Shown one piece after another: positions 63,105 through 64,000 of a stretch of DNA of 64,000 bases (its first letter is position 1; each line of letters begins with the position of its first letter). The position numbers were made by a program, and so were the translations under genes. Origin of the DNA: Dermatemys mawii (Eukaryota; Chordata; Testudines; Dermatemydidae); the NCBI GenBank assembly GCA_007922305.1, contig ML677335.1:19440246-19504245 (forward strand), read 5' to 3'. The notes below the pieces were generated by a model. The model had not been told where the DNA came from. It ran no database searches and saw only the letters and a list, made by a program, of their open reading frames with translations.

Positions 63105-63830
63105 TAGTCACTCAGAGAGCAATGGAAAGGCGAATGTGTAAAATATCACTCCATGATCACATAACAAATGAGGAGATCAGAAGGCATACAAAGGTGCAGG
63201 CATGTAGTGCAGGTGATTTACAATGCAAAGCGGAGATGGGTGGGTCATGTAGTTCGGAGACAAGAGAATAGGTCAGTAGTAGGCAACTTGCATCCCACCA
63301 GAGTAATGGACTGGTGGGCTGCCAGACAGTTTGTTTACATTTTCACAGCTGCCCAGGGCTCCCAGTGGCCATGGTTTGCCGTTCCTGGCCTATGGGAGCT
63401 GCAGGAAGTGGCGGCCAGCACATCCCTATGGCCTGTGCGACTTCCCGCAGCTGCCATTGGCCGGGAATGGCGAACTGCAAATGCAAATGTAAACAAACTG
63501 TCTGGCGACTCACCAACGGATTACCCTGATTGGCCTCAGAGTGCCCACCACTTCAATAGGTGGACAACCCACATCAGTGAACCCAGAGACCACAAGCGAC
63601 TGCCGGGCAGAGCGAAAATGAAGTGGACTGATCCCATAACAAAACTCTTTGGCCAGAAATGGAAAGAATGTGCTTGCAGCAACAAAACGGAATGGTGTGG
63701 CATCGACTTGCATTTGTTGGGGGACGGATGAGGACAAGTCAGACAAAGGCAGAGAAATCTGAACTTGCATCTCCAGACTTGAAAGTTTATGACACTGCAA
63801 TGTGGTTCTCACATACAAACTTCCATTCCT
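63105..63830 (+). mobile_element. RTE-like LINE C-terminal fragment, with MITE insert
   Basis: The 5' part reads MERRMCKISLHDHITNEEIR and then switches frame at about 63168-63210 to VIYNAKRRWVGHVVRRQENR. After the insertion it continues with HISEPRDHKRLPGRAKMKW, DPITKLFGQKWKE and the end GIDLHLLGDG. This is the C-terminal region following the RT of a non-LTR retrotransposon (ERRML-ISL-D-I-NEEIRRRT, RRWAGH-AR pattern). The catalytic RT is not present. Confidence 0.75.
63274..63554. mobile_element. Foldback MITE with 7-bp target duplication
   Basis: The arms pair end to end. The outer part is 63290-63343 with 63485-63535 (gacagtttgtttacattt with aaatgtaaacaaactgtc), and the inner part is the ctgggag/gccattggccgggaa type stretch. 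The flanks share aataggt at 63267-63273 and 63555-63561. It lies inside the LINE ORF and adds 288 bp, so the frame stays open. Confidence 0.88.
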
Positions 63831-64000
63831 GAACTAAAACACTGATGACCTACCTTCACACCATTCTACCCAAACTACACAAAAGAGAGGAATAAGGCAC
63901 TGTTGTCACAAAAATCAGCTCATCCACAATCCTAAAAACTCAAGGAAGCAGATACTTGGTTAAGGAATCCAAAATGCCTTCTCAGAAAAATGTAAGACCT
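63831..64000. other. Intron end of window
   Basis: Nothing recognised. Confidence 0.4.

Noticed and set aside
1..64000. CRISPR arrays, operons, rRNA, intact tRNA genes
   Set aside because: None seen. The window is vertebrate intronic DNA, and the only tRNA-like sequences are decayed SINE pieces.

Overview
The window is vertebrate nuclear DNA, almost certainly from a turtle or a close reptilian relative. It is AT-rich and intronic. Its repeats include CR1 LINEs, Penelope-like elements (PLEs) with GIY-YIG endonuclease, hAT elements, old L2 and MIR copies, and short MITE families that I recognise from turtle genomes. The repeat names come from recalled consensus sequences, not from a search.

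One host gene is supported: PCDH15 (protocadherin-15, the hair-cell tip-link cadherin), on the minus strand. Five consecutive exons are visible at 47882-47998, 27095-27235, 24209-24321, 6542-6651 and 3813-3953. All have GT/AG splice sites and compatible phases, and together they give 622 coding nucleotides. They encode extracellular cadherin repeats EC9 and EC10. The first exon opens with a canonical calcium motif (DMNDYSP). The EC9-EC10 junction lacks both the DxND and the DxD calcium residues. No other exon was found between 48000 and 64000 or below 3812.

The remaining roughly 63 kb is intron filled with mobile elements. 1-3812 holds two PLE copies, one carrying a nested MITE. 6652-24208 holds a CR1 reverse-transcriptase fragment, a CR1 ORF1 fragment, a second CR1 copy, MITEs and a short PLE insertion. 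27236-47881 holds CR1 and tRNA-SINE pieces, a palindromic hAT element with a PLE inserted in it, a MITE, a MIR, an EN-to-RT deleted CR1 and an L2 copy carrying a MITE. 47999-64000 holds a solo LTR, a 5'-inverted PLE, the best PLE copy (56250-58198), a GC-rich repeat element and an RTE-like LINE tail interrupted by a foldback MITE. All element ORFs seen are broken or truncated.

Nothing looks like a new gene system. The most interesting signals are structural: PLE copies that begin with an inverted copy of their own end, a hammerhead-ribozyme-like core in those ends, a palindromic hAT bounded by one target-site duplication, and the calcium-free cadherin linker.
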